Counted from the first letter of the stretch, positions 1-13,398 are shown. The stretch: 64,000 nucleotides of DNA from Burkholderiales bacterium (GCA_019509985.1 JAEKLF010000041.1:1-64000); one strand, 5' to 3'. Notes: a model not told the origin generated them from the sequence alone. A program made the numbers and translations.

Positions 1-755
1 CCCTCAGGCCGACCCAGCGTGACCTTGCGGCCGACCATGGATTCGGCCAACGCCTCCTCACTCCACGCGGCGATTTGACGAGTCTCAACCACCTGCCCCG
101 CCCGCATCACCGTGACGGCGCTGCACAGGCTCATCACTTCCTTGAGCTTGTGCGTGATGAGGATCAGCGTGGTGCCCAGTTGCTGCAGCTTGCGCAGCGT
201 GGCGAAGAGCTGGTCGGTCTCCTGCGGGGTCAGCACCGCGGTGGGCTCGTCCAGGATCAGGATCCTGGCGCCGCGGTACAGCGCCTTGAGGATTTCCAGC
301 CGTTGCAGTTCGCCCACGGGCAGTTCGGCCACGGTGGCGTCGAGTTGCACCGTCAGGCCGGTTTCCTGCATCAGCGCCTGCAGCTTGGCGCGCACCTTGG
401 CTTTGGAGGCGCTGAGGAAGAAGCCGCCCTCGGCTCCCAGCATGATGTTTTCCAGGCAGGTCAGCGTGTCGACCAGCATGAAGTGCTGGTGGACCATGCC
501 GATGCCCAGGGCGATCGCCTGCTGCGAGTTGGCGATGTGAACTTTCTGGCCGTTGACCTCGATGTGCCCGGAGTCAGCGTGGTAGTAGCCATACAGGATG
601 GCCATCAGCGTGCTCTTGCCGGCGCCGTTCTCGCCGACGAGGCCATGGACAGCGCCCGCGGCGACGTCGAACGACACCTCACGGTTGGCTTGCACGGCGC
701 CGAAGCGCTTGGAAATGCCCTGAAGGCGGACGGCTGGAATGGCTTGCTCTGGCAT
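1..755 (-). CDS. BMP-type ABC importer, ATP-binding protein (partial)
   Basis: Cytoplasmic ATPase of an inner-membrane importer, most likely for nucleosides or a related small solute. About 251 codons are visible before the gene leaves the window on the left. Reading from the ATG at 755, a Walker A motif GENGAGKS lies at residues 41-48, followed by the Q-loop region (GMVHQHFM), a degenerate signature (LPVGELQRLEI rather than LSGGQ), Walker B (ILILDEPTAVL) and an H-loop (LITHK). The altered signature is typical of the YufO/RbsA-like ATPases that serve BMP-family binding proteins. These are tandem-ATPase proteins of about 500 residues, so roughly half is seen. The binding-protein gene lies 80 bases upstream in the same direction; permease genes would be expected beyond the left edge. 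Confidence 0.9.
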   Translation of the reverse strand, partial: MPEQAIPAVRLQGISKRFGAVQANREVSFDVAAGAVHGLVGENGAGKSTLMAILYGYYHADSGHIEVNGQKVHIANSQQAIALGIGMVHQHFMLVDTLTCLENIMLGAEGGFFLSASKAKVRAKLQALMQETGLTVQLDATVAELPVGELQRLEILKALYRGARILILDEPTAVLTPQETDQLFATLRKLQQLGTTLILITHKLKEVMSLCSAVTVMRAGQVVETRQIAAWSEEALAESMVGRKVTLGRPE

Positions 756-786
756 GTCAGGGCGTGAACGCTCTCTAGTCAGTTGA

Positions 787-824
787 GGACGGAGCTGCCA
801 GCGGGTACGCCGGCAGTTCCGTCC
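787..824 (-). promoter_or_regulatory. Intercistronic stem-loop between binding protein and ATPase genes
   Basis: Bases 787-799 and 812-824 are inverted repeats matching at 12 of 13 positions, separated by a 12-base loop. The hairpin starts 10 bases past the stop codon of the binding-protein gene and ends 31 bases before the ATPase start. No T-run follows. Such hairpins often protect the upstream message or partly terminate it, so that more binding protein than ATPase is made; that role is inferred here. Confidence 0.5.
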
Positions 825-834
825 CGCAATGCCA

Positions 835-1809
835 TCAGAATTTGCAGGCGTTGTCGGCCATGTAGTCGGCCACCTTCACCTTGCCGGCAATGATGTCGGC
901 CTTGATGGCTTCGACCTTGGTCTTGAGGGCCGGGGTGATGAGCTTGGCGTTGTTCTCGTCGACAACGTAGTCCACGCCGCCTTCCTTCAGGCCCAGCACG
1001 CTGACGCCGGGCTTCCAGGCCTTCAGCACGTTGTAGACGGCCACGTCCACGTGCTTGACCATGGAGGTCAGCATGGTGCCGGGCTGGATGTGGTTCTGGT
1101 TGCTGTCCACGCCGATGGCGAGCTTGCCGGCGTCCTTGGCGGCCTGGTACACGCCCACGCCGGTGCCGCCGGCGGCGGCAAAGACGACGTCCGAACCCTT
1201 GGCGAACTGGCTCTTGGCCAGCTCACCGCCGCGGGTTGGGTCGTTCCAGGCGGTGGACGTGGTGCCCGTCATGTTGGAGAACACCTCGATCTTCGGGTTG
1301 GTCGCCTTGGCGCCCTGCTCGTAGCCGCACTGGAACTTGCGGATCAGCGGGATGTCCATGCCGCCGACGAAGCCGACCTTGTTGGTCTTGGTGACCAACG
1401 CCGCCATGGCGCCGACCAGGTAGCTGCCTTCGTGTTCCTTGAAGAGCAGGGACTGCACGTTGGGCAGGTCGACCTTGGCGTCGATGATGGCGAACAGGGT
1501 CTTGGGGAAGTCCTTGGCCACCTGCTGCAGGGCGGACGCCTGGGCGAAGCCGATGCTGATGATGGGGCTGGCGCCCCGCTCGGCCATGCGGCGGATGGCC
1601 TGCACACGCTGGGTGTCGTTGCTGATCTCGAACTCGAGGTAGGTCTTGCCGGTTTCCTTCTTCCACTGCTCGGCACCCTGGTAGCCGGCCTGGTTGAAGG
1701 ATTTGTCGAACTTGCCGCCCATGTCGAAGATCACCGCAGGCTGCTGGGCCTGGGCTGCGCCGCAGACGAGCATCAAGGCCAGGGAGAGTCGAGGCAGAGT
1801 GAACTTCAT
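835..1809 (-). CDS. BMP family ABC transporter substrate-binding protein
   Basis: Periplasmic binding protein of the basic membrane protein (BMP/PnrA-like) family, which captures nucleosides or similar ligands for an ABC importer. The start chosen is the ATG at 1809, because it gives a normal signal peptide of about 21 residues (hydrophobic LALMLVCGAAQA, cleavage before QQPAV). An upstream ATG at 1854 would add 15 residues ahead of it. The mature protein begins VIFDMGGKFDKSFNQAGYQG, the usual BMP opening, and continues with the two-lobed fold (GFVGGMDIPLI, AAGGTGVGVYQAA). Length, about 324 residues, is normal. It is first in a leftward operon with the ATPase. The ligand cannot be read from the sequence. 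Confidence 0.92.
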   Translation of the reverse strand: MKFTLPRLSLALMLVCGAAQAQQPAVIFDMGGKFDKSFNQAGYQGAEQWKKETGKTYLEFEISNDTQRVQAIRRMAERGASPIISIGFAQASALQQVAKDFPKTLFAIIDAKVDLPNVQSLLFKEHEGSYLVGAMAALVTKTNKVGFVGGMDIPLIRKFQCGYEQGAKATNPKIEVFSNMTGTTSTAWNDPTRGGELAKSQFAKGSDVVFAAAGGTGVGVYQAAKDAGKLAIGVDSNQNHIQPGTMLTSMVKHVDVAVYNVLKAWKPGVSVLGLKEGGVDYVVDENNAKLITPALKTKVEAIKADIIAGKVKVADYMADNACKF

Positions 1810-1898
1810 GGGATTGGCGTGGGCAAGGCGAAAGGGGCGCATTGTAGAAAACATCCCTCAAGTTTTACTGGGTAGGAAAATACGGATTCCCTCGCGGC

Positions 1899-3248
1899 TC
1901 AGTGGCCCCGGCTGTGGCGCAGCCGCCGGTGCGCCGCTCGAGCGTGGGGCAGCCAGCCGAGTGTCGCCCAACGCCGCCACATCAGGAGGCCGCGAATCCA
2001 TTCATCGGAGGCATAAGCAATCCACACGCCAACCAGGCCCCAACCCAGGTAAACCCCAAGGAACCAGCTGCCGCCCGCCAGCACGACGAGCATCGAGGCC
2101 GAGCCCACCATCACCGGGTAGCGCGCATCGCCTGTGGCGCGAAGCGCGTTGATGACGACGAGGTTGAAGCTGCGCCCCGGCTCGATCAGCACCGTCCACC
2201 ACAGCAGCGTGCAGCCCAGCGCGACGATGTCGGGGTCGGACGTGAAGCGCGTCAGCAGCCAGGGCCCCGCCAGCGCGAAGGAGGTCGACACGACCAGTGC
2301 CAGCACGATGCCCAGGGCCAGCGAGCGGCGCACCAGCCGGTGGGCCGCATGCAGCCTGCCCGCGCCGATCATGTGGCCGACCATGATCTCGACCGCGAAG
2401 CTGATGGCCAGGCTGAACATCAGGATCACGTACAGGAACTGCATCGTGTACGCGTGCGTCGCCAGCGCATGGGCGCCAAGCTGGGCGACGGCCGCCAGGC
2501 TGGTCATGAAGGCCAGGCGCCAGGAGATGTTCTCGGCCGCGCCAGGGATGCCGATGTGCAGCACGGTCGCCAGCGGCGCGCGCACCAGCCGCCACCAGTC
2601 GGCCGCGCGCAGGCGCAAGTCCAGCCGCCAACGCCACAGCAGGATGTGCAGCATCAACCCCAGGCCGCGCCCGCAGGTGCAGGCCAGCGCATAGCCCACC
2701 AGCCCCAGGCGTGGCATGGCCAGCAGGGCCACCACCAGCGTGACGACCTGGATGACGACGACGACGCCCAGCGCCTCGCGGCTGTGCAGGTGGGAGCGCA
2801 TGACGCTGGACATGTTGGCGTTCCAGGCGTCCAGAAGCAGCGCCGGCGCCAGGGCCTGCAGCAACACCCTGGCCAGTGGCGCGACCTCGGGCGGTGCGTT
2901 CACCAGCGTCAGCAACGGGCCGGCCGCCACCAGCGCCGCCACGGCGCCGGCCAGACCCAGCCAGCTGCTGGCGCCCACGACCGCACGGGCCACCGCGTCG
3001 GCCTGGTCGCGCCGGCCGGCGCCCAGCGCCTGGGTCACGGCCACGCTGACGCCGGCGCCAATGACGCGGAACAGCACGAACAGCGCGGCGAACACCTGGC
3101 TGGCCAAGCCGAATGCGGCGCCACTGTCATCCGACAGCCGGGCGGCCAGCGCGGTGCCGACGACACTGATGCCGATGCCGAGCAAAAGCTCCAGCAGCAT
3201 CGGCCAGGTCAGCGCAAAAAGACGGGGGCGAGGAAGCGCCGTCGTCAT
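1899..3248 (-). CDS. MATE family efflux transporter
   Basis: Inner-membrane multidrug and toxin extrusion antiporter of about 449 residues. It has around twelve hydrophobic segments in two similar halves; the first segment begins FALTWPMLLELLLGIGISVVG, and later halves carry the MATE-like GIPGAAENISWRLAF region. The ATG at 3248 is preferred over a GTG at 3260, which adds only four residues. It is divergent from acnA across 93 bases. Its product could export drugs or metabolites coupled to Na+ or H+; the substrate is not predictable. The short Arg/His-rich C-terminal tail is unremarkable. It lies 89 bases upstream of the BMP operon, same direction, with no evident link. Confidence 0.9.
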   Translation of the reverse strand: MTTALPRPRLFALTWPMLLELLLGIGISVVGTALAARLSDDSGAAFGLASQVFAALFVLFRVIGAGVSVAVTQALGAGRRDQADAVARAVVGASSWLGLAGAVAALVAAGPLLTLVNAPPEVAPLARVLLQALAPALLLDAWNANMSSVMRSHLHSREALGVVVVIQVVTLVVALLAMPRLGLVGYALACTCGRGLGLMLHILLWRWRLDLRLRAADWWRLVRAPLATVLHIGIPGAAENISWRLAFMTSLAAVAQLGAHALATHAYTMQFLYVILMFSLAISFAVEIMVGHMIGAGRLHAAHRLVRRSLALGIVLALVVSTSFALAGPWLLTRFTSDPDIVALGCTLLWWTVLIEPGRSFNLVVINALRATGDARYPVMVGSASMLVVLAGGSWFLGVYLGWGLVGVWIAYASDEWIRGLLMWRRWATLGWLPHARAAHRRLRHSRGH

Positions 3249-3341
3249 GGCCGACCCCACACAGGCCCGGCCCTAACGCTGCAGTTCACACAAGTCACAA
3301 CAAGCTCGCCAAAATGGCCCGCATCCTAAAGGAGCGTAACC

Positions 3342-6065
<2,724 letters not shown>

Positions 6066-6234
6066 GGAATGACGCCCCTCGCCCAGTCGCGCCCGCTGAA
6101 CGCGGGCGGGCCGGGTCGGTCTCCCGAGGGGACGGTGATGCCTGTCGGATCGACCGGCAAGCCCATCGCCAGCGCGGGCCTGCCTGGGAGCGGCCCGGCG
6201 CTGAACCCGAAAAACCAAGCCTTGCCTGCCTTGC

Positions 6235-7362
6235 ATGACACGCCTTCCGGGCCTCGACCTTCTGCGCAGCATCGCCATCGTCTGGGTGATGCTCTTCCAC
6301 TCCTTCCTCGTCGGCGGGCTGGGGCCCGGCTTCGCCTGGCTGTCGCGCTTCGGCTGGGCCGGGGTGGACATCTTCTTCGTGCTCAGCGGCTTCCTGATCG
6401 GCTCGCAGTTGCTGCGCACGATGCAGCGCGGCGAGCCGCTGGACCTGCGCGCCTTCTACTGGCGCCGGGCGTGGCGCATCCTGCCGGCCTTCGCCGTCGT
6501 GCTGGCGGTCTATGTGGCCTTCCCAGTGTTGCGCGAGGAACCGGGGCTGCAGGCGTGGTGGCAGTTCGCCACCTTCACGCTGAACCTGCTGATCGACTAC
6601 GGCCGCAACCAGGCCTTCTCACACACCTGGTCGCTGTGCGTGGAGGAGCACTTCTACCTGGTGTTCCCGCTGCTGGCCTGGTGGCTCACACGCCGCCTTT
6701 CGGCCACGCGCTTCGGGGGCCTTTGCGTGGGACTGGTGCTGTTGGGCATCGCGCTGCGCACCGGTGTCTGGCTGCATGACGACGCCACGCAGCCGCCGCG
6801 CAACTGGTACATCGAGGACATCTACTACCCCACCTGGATGCGGCTGGACGGCCTGCTGATGGGCGTCGTGCTGGCGGCGCTGAGCGTCTACCGGCCGGCG
6901 CTGTGGACGCGCCTGCAGGCACGCTCGACGCTGCTGATGTTCGGCGGCGTGGCCGCGGGGGCGCTGGCCTTCACGCTGTTTCGCGACCGCACCGGACTCG
7001 CCGCCAACGCGGTGGGCTGGCCGCTGCTGTCCTTTGGCTTCGGACTGCTGGTGCTGTCCGCCACGGCGCCGCGTGGCTGGCTGGGGCGCTGCGCCGTGCC
7101 GGGCGCGGACTGGCTCGCCGCGGCGTCGTACAGCCTCTATCTCAGCCACAAGCTCGTCATGCACGCGGTGCACGAATGGCTGCTGCCACTGCTGCCCCTG
7201 CAAGGGCTGGCAGTGTTTCCTATCTATGCGCTGGCCATCCTGCTCGTCGGTGCGGCGCTGCACCATCTCGTCGAGCGGCCTGGCTTGCACCTGCGAGACC
7301 GACTCGGCGAGCGCATGCGAGCGCCCCGCCGGGAGGCGGCCGCGCTCGGCACACAGGGCTAG
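6235..7362 (+). CDS. Acyltransferase 3 family membrane protein
   Basis: Integral-membrane O-acyltransferase (Acyltransferase_3, OafA/NodX-like) of 375 residues that would acylate a sugar or lipid-linked glycan. About ten hydrophobic segments follow the opening LDLLRSIAIVWVMLFHSF, which carries the family His near residue 18; the WAGVDIFFVLSGFLIG motif follows. A second active-site-like feature is HTWSLCVEEHFYL near residue 130. It lacks the periplasmic SGNH domain of longer relatives. It follows acnA by 169 bases, with no operon partner. Its TAG stop codon lies inside the outer inverted repeat of the palindromic element at 7359-7507. The acceptor is unknown. Confidence 0.88.
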   Translation: MTRLPGLDLLRSIAIVWVMLFHSFLVGGLGPGFAWLSRFGWAGVDIFFVLSGFLIGSQLLRTMQRGEPLDLRAFYWRRAWRILPAFAVVLAVYVAFPVLREEPGLQAWWQFATFTLNLLIDYGRNQAFSHTWSLCVEEHFYLVFPLLAWWLTRRLSATRFGGLCVGLVLLGIALRTGVWLHDDATQPPRNWYIEDIYYPTWMRLDGLLMGVVLAALSVYRPALWTRLQARSTLLMFGGVAAGALAFTLFRDRTGLAANAVGWPLLSFGFGLLVLSATAPRGWLGRCAVPGADWLAAASYSLYLSHKLVMHAVHEWLLPLLPLQGLAVFPIYALAILLVGAALHHLVERPGLHLRDRLGERMRAPRREAAALGTQG

Positions 7363-7507
7363 GGCCTGTTAACACTACGGCAGCGAGCCGCGAAGGCCAG
7401 CCGCCAGGGGCCAATCAAGGCGCAGCGCGCCGCCCGCATTGATATGCGGGCAAGCGATGCAACGCTGAGTGGCCCCTGGCGGCTGGCCTTCCCTTCGCAG
7501 GCCCTAG
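7359..7507. repeat. 149-bp nested palindromic element with 10-bp terminal inverted repeats
   Basis: The ends are perfect 10-base inverted repeats (CTAGGGCCTG at 7359-7368, its complement at 7498-7507). Inside lies a perfect 21-base inverted repeat (7393-7413 with 7470-7490), and within the 56-base loop a further 8-bp stem with a 4-base loop at 7432-7451. The element fills the space between two convergent genes, and its CTAG ends supply the TAG stop codon of both (7360-7362 forward, 7506-7504 reverse). It has no coding capacity. It resembles a miniature inverted-repeat or REP/BIME-like element; it could also act as a two-way terminator. No copy elsewhere in this window was noticed. Confidence 0.75.
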
Positions 7508-7857
7508 TCGAAGACGGGGATCAGATGCGGCCGCCCGGCCACCAGCGTCACGACGCGGCGCGGCAGGTAGCGCAAGGGCGTCGTCCCGCTGCGCATGGCG
7601 CGGTCGACGGCGGCGCGCGCAGCATCCAGCAACGCGGCCAGCAACGGCCGCTCGCCATGGCATTTGGAGCGCGGGATCACGAGGGCCAGATCGAGGCTGC
7701 GCGGTCCGTCGGACTCGGCTTGAACTTCGAGGCGCGCATTGACGACCAAGGTCAACGGCGTGCTCAGGCTGACGTCGAGGTCGGCATCGATGGCATCGTC
7801 TGCGCTCACGGGCAAAGGCTGAAGCGGGGGCAAGAAGGGACGCGGGTTCTGAGACAT
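7504..7857 (-). CDS. Hypothetical protein
   Basis: I do not recognise this 117-residue protein. The ATG at 7857 is preferred over a TTG nine bases upstream; an AGGA sits about ten bases before it. The sequence begins MSQNPRPFLPPLQPLP, then has an acidic stretch (DDAIDADLDV), a predicted beta-rich middle (STPLTLVVNARLEVQ) and a basic C-terminal part (RYLPRRVVTLVAGRPHLIPVFD). There is no signal peptide or membrane segment. The gene 79 bases upstream also starts MSQ and has the same direction, so the two may be co-transcribed. The stop codon lies in the palindromic element. The codon pattern looks coding and like its neighbours. Confidence 0.6.
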   Translation of the reverse strand: MSQNPRPFLPPLQPLPVSADDAIDADLDVSLSTPLTLVVNARLEVQAESDGPRSLDLALVIPRSKCHGERPLLAALLDAARAAVDRAMRSGTTPLRYLPRRVVTLVAGRPHLIPVFD

Positions 7858-7936
7858 AGGGCGCAATCCTGCAAGGCCGAAAAAACCGCCGCGGTCGGGC
7901 GCGCCGCCGCAAGGGCGTAGGACAAGGCCTATAAGT

Positions 7937-8224
7937 TCAGAGCCGCGCGGCCAGCGTCGGCACGTTGCGGACGATGGGCGCCGCGAACAGGCGGCCGATC
8001 AGCGTGCGGGCGAAGAAGTAGTCGTTGCGCAGCTTCTCGCCCAGCGCATCCAGGCCGACGCGGCCATGCGGATCGCAGGGAATGTCCAGGCCGGCGTCGC
8101 CGGCCGTCAGTGGCTCGAAATGCAACAGGTGCATCGATTCGGTTCGACCTTGTCCGGTCGGCGCGCCACCGAATGCATCGGGCATGTCCACGTGGGGCAC
8201 CGGGGCTCTGGGGAGCTGAGACAT
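7937..8224 (-). CDS. Hypothetical protein
   Basis: A small protein of 95 residues that I do not recognise. The start is set by a perfect GGAGGT Shine-Dalgarno at 8229-8234, four bases before the ATG at 8224. The N-terminal half is proline- and glycine-rich (MSQLPRAPVPHVDMPDAFGG). The C-terminal half reads LRNDYFFARTLIGRLFAAPIV and looks helical and amphipathic. No signal peptide is evident. The pairing with the next small MSQ-starting gene in the same direction suggests a two-gene unit. Function unknown. Confidence 0.6.
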   Translation of the reverse strand: MSQLPRAPVPHVDMPDAFGGAPTGQGRTESMHLLHFEPLTAGDAGLDIPCDPHGRVGLDALGEKLRNDYFFARTLIGRLFAAPIVRNVPTLAARL

Positions 8225-8369
8225 CGTGACCTCCATGAGAGAAACGACAGCATGAGGTCAATGTGCGCCCGGCGAGGGCCACCTGCTTGTAGGCCCGCGG
8301 GCTCACGGGCGGTGCCCGGCGTCGCGAGCGCTTGTAGGAGCGCGCCGGCAGACGCGCGGTCTTGCGGCG

Positions 8370-10052
<1,683 letters not shown>

Positions 10053-10060
10053 TCTGGGCC

Positions 10061-11035
10061 TCAGCTGGAGGGATAGACCAGGTCGAATCCCGACTGCACG
10101 GAGGCGATGTCAAGCCCCAAATGCGCGGCGGTGCGGATGTTGATGGCGGCCCGTGCCTGGCGCAACGGCAGCACGCCGGCAGCGCCCGACTTGGGGTTGG
10201 ACGCCAGGCGCAGAGCCGACGCCGCCAGCGAACGCCCGAGCTCATGGTTGTCCGGGTAGAGCGAGAACAGCGCGCCGCGCTTGACGTGGCCCAGATGGCT
10301 GGAGAACACGGCGATGTTGCGATTCCAGCCTTCTTTCAGCACCAGTGTGAGCACGACGTTGTCGTCCACCGTCGTGGGGTCCTGAGGCAGCCAGACGGCG
10401 TCGCGGGCCGGGTCGGCCGAGGCCAGCAGCTGGCTGTAGGCGCGCAGGGCTTCGGCCTGGTCCGCGGCTTCCTGGGCCAGCAGTTCCAGGCCTTCGGCGC
10501 GGGCTGCCTCGCGCGCCAGCTTCACCAGCCAGGCGTTCAGCTTGGGGTCGTAGACCAGATGCACGCGACGCGTGGCCGGCCGCAGCCGCTTGAGGCGGGT
10601 CAACAGCAAGGCCGGGTCCGGCGCCAGCGTGTGGACGGGGAAGCTGCGCGCTTCGGACTCCTGCACCGATACGACGCAGCCGACCAGCACGGCCAGCTCA
10701 TCGGCCAGCGCGGCGGCGATGCGCATGCCGCCGCGTCCCAGGCCGATCAGCACCTTGGCGTCGCGCTTGCGCACATCCTCGACGATCTGCGCGGGGTTGG
10801 CATTGCTGGCCATCGCGAATGCCGTCACCGCGCCACCCAGCTTCTCTTCGATGCCTTCGATGATGGTCGAGAAGACCTGGCGAAAGGGATCGCCCAGCTC
10901 CGGGTAGACGACCACCAGCGAGCGGCCGAGCTCGGCCGCGGATGCCGCACCCCCGGCCAGCGCCACGGCACCGCCCAGGGCCTGTCGCAACAAGGCGCGG
11001 CGCGTGGCGTGTGTGGAACAACCGGGCTCAGTCAA
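10061..11035 (-). CDS. ABC-type periplasmic substrate-binding protein (ABC_sub_bind)
   Basis: Secreted two-lobed binding protein of about 324 residues, related to the ABC_sub_bind (PF04392) family. A twin-arginine-like leader (TRRALLRQALGGAVALAGGAASAAEL) precedes LGRSLVVVYPELGDPFRQVF. The best start in frame is TTG at 11035, without a clear Shine-Dalgarno, so the start is uncertain. No permease or ATPase gene is nearby. Instead the gene is followed after eight bases by a membrane histidine kinase and is divergent from a TonB receptor. In such sets the binding protein is usually thought to present a ligand to the kinase sensor domain. The ligand is unknown. Confidence 0.82.
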   Translation of the reverse strand: MTEPGCSTHATRRALLRQALGGAVALAGGAASAAELGRSLVVVYPELGDPFRQVFSTIIEGIEEKLGGAVTAFAMASNANPAQIVEDVRKRDAKVLIGLGRGGMRIAAALADELAVLVGCVVSVQESEARSFPVHTLAPDPALLLTRLKRLRPATRRVHLVYDPKLNAWLVKLAREAARAEGLELLAQEAADQAEALRAYSQLLASADPARDAVWLPQDPTTVDDNVVLTLVLKEGWNRNIAVFSSHLGHVKRGALFSLYPDNHELGRSLAASALRLASNPKSGAAGVLPLRQARAAINIRTAAHLGLDIASVQSGFDLVYPSS

Positions 11036-11286
11036 GTGAATATGGCTGGATAGCAGTGCCGGAACGGGTGGGCGGCATTATGCAGACGGCTCCCTGCGCC
11101 GCGCTCCGTGGCGCCGACGCGTTGCCGGGCCTCGTCAGCGCCACGACCGCGCGCAAGCACTCGGCTGCTCGTCGCCCGTGCAGAGTTCACGAAACGTGTT
11201 GCGCATCCCTGACGCGGGCTCGCTTGGCTGCCACGTTGCCGACAGCACAATACGCGCCCACCACCATCCACTCGGAGAAGCTGGCG

Positions 11287-13398
11287 ATGCGACCTTTCTT
11301 TGGCTTGGTGTTACTCGGCAGCGTCTGCCTGGCGGCTGGGCCGTCGCTGGCCGTCGCCCAGACACCCAGCGAGGAAGAAGAGCTGGCCCAGGTCTACGGC
11401 GACAAGACCACCATCAGCATCGCCACCGGCACGGCCCAGACGCTGCGCCGCGCGCCCGCCGTCGCCACGGTCATCACGGCCCAGGACATCGCCAACATGG
11501 GCGCCGCCGACCTGGACGAGGTGCTGGAGACCGTGCCGGGCCTGCACGTCAGCCGCAGCAACGGCGCCTATTCGCCGCAGTACCTGATCCGCGGCGTGGC
11601 CAGTGATTTCAATCCCCAGGTGTTGATGCTGCAGAACGGCGTGCCGATGACGACGCTGTATGTCGGCAGCCGCGGCGTGATCTGGGGCGGCCTGCCGCTG
11701 CAGAACGTCGCTCGCATCGAGGTCATCCGCGGCCCGGGCTCGGCGCTGTACGGCGCCGATGCCTATTCCGGCGTCATCAACATCGTCACCAAGAGCGCGC
11801 AGGACGTGCAGGGCACGGAGCTGGGCCTGCGCGCCGGCTCGTTCAGCACCACGGATGCCTGGCTGCAGCACGGTGGCAAGCTGGGCGCGCTGGACCTAGC
11901 TGCCTTCCTGCGCGTGGGCCGCAGCGATGGCTTCAGGCGCATCGTCGAGTCGGACGCGCAGACCGGCCTGGACGCCGTCTTCGGCACCAAGGCCAGCATG
12001 GCGCCAGGGCCGGTCAACACCGGCTACCACGCCGTCGATGGCGGCCTGGAGCTGGGCTACGGCAAATGGCGGTTGCATGCCGGCTACAAGGACCGCCGTG
12101 ACGTGGGCACGGGCGCGGGCATCGCCGGTGCCCTCGACCCGGTAGGCCGCATGGGATCGCAGCGCGCCGAAGTCGACACCGGCGTCAACGACGTCGAGCT
12201 GGCGTCGGGCTGGCGGTTGAGCGCGAACGCCAGCTATCTGCACTACACGCAGAAGCTGTCGGTGCCCGTGCAACTGTTCCCGCCCGGCGCGTTTGGCGGT
12301 TCGTTCCCGAACGGCGTGTTCGGTTCGCCCAACACCTGGGAGCGGCAGGCGCGCCTGTCCACCGCCCTGACCTACAGCGGCTGGGCCGGCCACCAATGGC
12401 GCATTGGCCTGGGGCACGACGACCTGAACCTCTACCGCACGCGCGAGTTCCGCAACTTCAACGTCATCACGTCCGGGCCCCTCACCGGCGTGCCCGTGCC
12501 GACACCCGGCGGCCAGCTCATCGAGGCGCCGGTGGACGACTCCTTCCTGGCACCGCACCAGCGCCGCATCGACTACGCCTATGTCCAGGACGAGTGGAGC
12601 TTCGCGCGCGACTGGACGCTGACCGCCGGCGTGCGGCAGGACCGCTATTCCGACTTCGGCCACACCACCAACCCACGCGTCGCGCTGGTGTGGGACGCGA
12701 GCCTGGACCTCACCGCCAAGCTGCTCTACGGCAGCGCGTTCCGGGCGCCGTCCTTCAACGAGCAGTACGGCGTCAATCCGGTGGCCAGCGGCAATGCGAC
12801 GATCCGGCCCGAGACCATGCGCACCGTCGAAGCGGCGCTGCAATGGCATGCCAGCCGGGAGCTGCAGCTGAACTTCAATGTCTTCCGCTACGCGATGGGA
12901 GACATCATCAAGACCATCTCCAACCCGGCGCCCGCACCGGGTGCGACCTTCCGCAACGCCGGCTCGCAGCATGGCACCGGGGCCGAGGTCGAGTGGATCT
13001 GGGACGCGCGGCGCGACCTGCGCCTTGCCGGCAGCTATGCCTACCAGCGCTCCATTGACGAGCTCAACCGCACCGACGCTGGCTATGCGCCGCACCACCA
13101 CCTGAATGCGCGGCTGGACTGGTCGTTCGCGGGCGACGCCATGCTCAGCGGGCGCGTCAACCATGTGGGAGACCGTGTGCGCAGCTATGGCGATGCGCGG
13201 CCGGATCTGCACGGCTACACCACGCTGGACCTGACCCTCAGGACTGCCCTGGCCAAGACCGGCTGGGAGCTGTCGTTTGCCCTGTTGAACGCCTTCGACG
13301 CCGACGCGCGCGAGCCCAGCCTGCCCAGCGCCGGCATTGCCAACGACCTGCCGATGGCCGGGCGTGCGCTGTCGGTGCAGGCGAGTTATCGCTTCTGA
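11287..13398 (+). CDS. TonB-dependent outer-membrane receptor
   Basis: Outer-membrane active transporter of 703 residues for a siderophore, vitamin or similar ligand. A signal peptide (MRPFFGLVLLGSVCLAAGPSLAVAQ) is followed by the plug domain (VITAQDIANMGAADLDEVLE, then SRSNGAYSPQYLIRG and IEVIRGPGSALYGADAYSGVINIV) and a 22-strand-type barrel ending in aromatic Phe (SVQASYRF). The start at 11287 has GGAG nine bases upstream; earlier in-frame starts would put a long extension before the signal peptide. It is divergent from the binding protein and kinase, which may regulate it. Its 3' end overlaps the convergent gene at 13386 by 13 bases. Confidence 0.94.
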   Translation: MRPFFGLVLLGSVCLAAGPSLAVAQTPSEEEELAQVYGDKTTISIATGTAQTLRRAPAVATVITAQDIANMGAADLDEVLETVPGLHVSRSNGAYSPQYLIRGVASDFNPQVLMLQNGVPMTTLYVGSRGVIWGGLPLQNVARIEVIRGPGSALYGADAYSGVINIVTKSAQDVQGTELGLRAGSFSTTDAWLQHGGKLGALDLAAFLRVGRSDGFRRIVESDAQTGLDAVFGTKASMAPGPVNTGYHAVDGGLELGYGKWRLHAGYKDRRDVGTGAGIAGALDPVGRMGSQRAEVDTGVNDVELASGWRLSANASYLHYTQKLSVPVQLFPPGAFGGSFPNGVFGSPNTWERQARLSTALTYSGWAGHQWRIGLGHDDLNLYRTREFRNFNVITSGPLTGVPVPTPGGQLIEAPVDDSFLAPHQRRIDYAYVQDEWSFARDWTLTAGVRQDRYSDFGHTTNPRVALVWDASLDLTAKLLYGSAFRAPSFNEQYGVNPVASGNATIRPETMRTVEAALQWHASRELQLNFNVFRYAMGDIIKTISNPAPAPGATFRNAGSQHGTGAEVEWIWDARRDLRLAGSYAYQRSIDELNRTDAGYAPHHHLNARLDWSFAGDAMLSGRVNHVGDRVRSYGDARPDLHGYTTLDLTLRTALAKTGWELSFALLNAFDADAREPSLPSAGIANDLPMAGRALSVQASYRF

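Noticed and set aside
75-767. Plus-strand open frame at the left edge
   Set aside because: Shadow of the ABC ATPase on the minus strand, which shows Walker A, signature and Walker B.
6090-6108. Hairpin (7-bp stem) after acnA as a terminator
   Set aside because: No T-run and a short stem; such stems are frequent by chance at this GC content.
13386-13398. 13-base overlap of the TonB receptor and the lyase-like gene as a sign of a frameshift
   Set aside because: Both genes end at natural C-termini (SVQASYRF and PWPQKR); convergent overlaps of this size are ordinary in such compact DNA.
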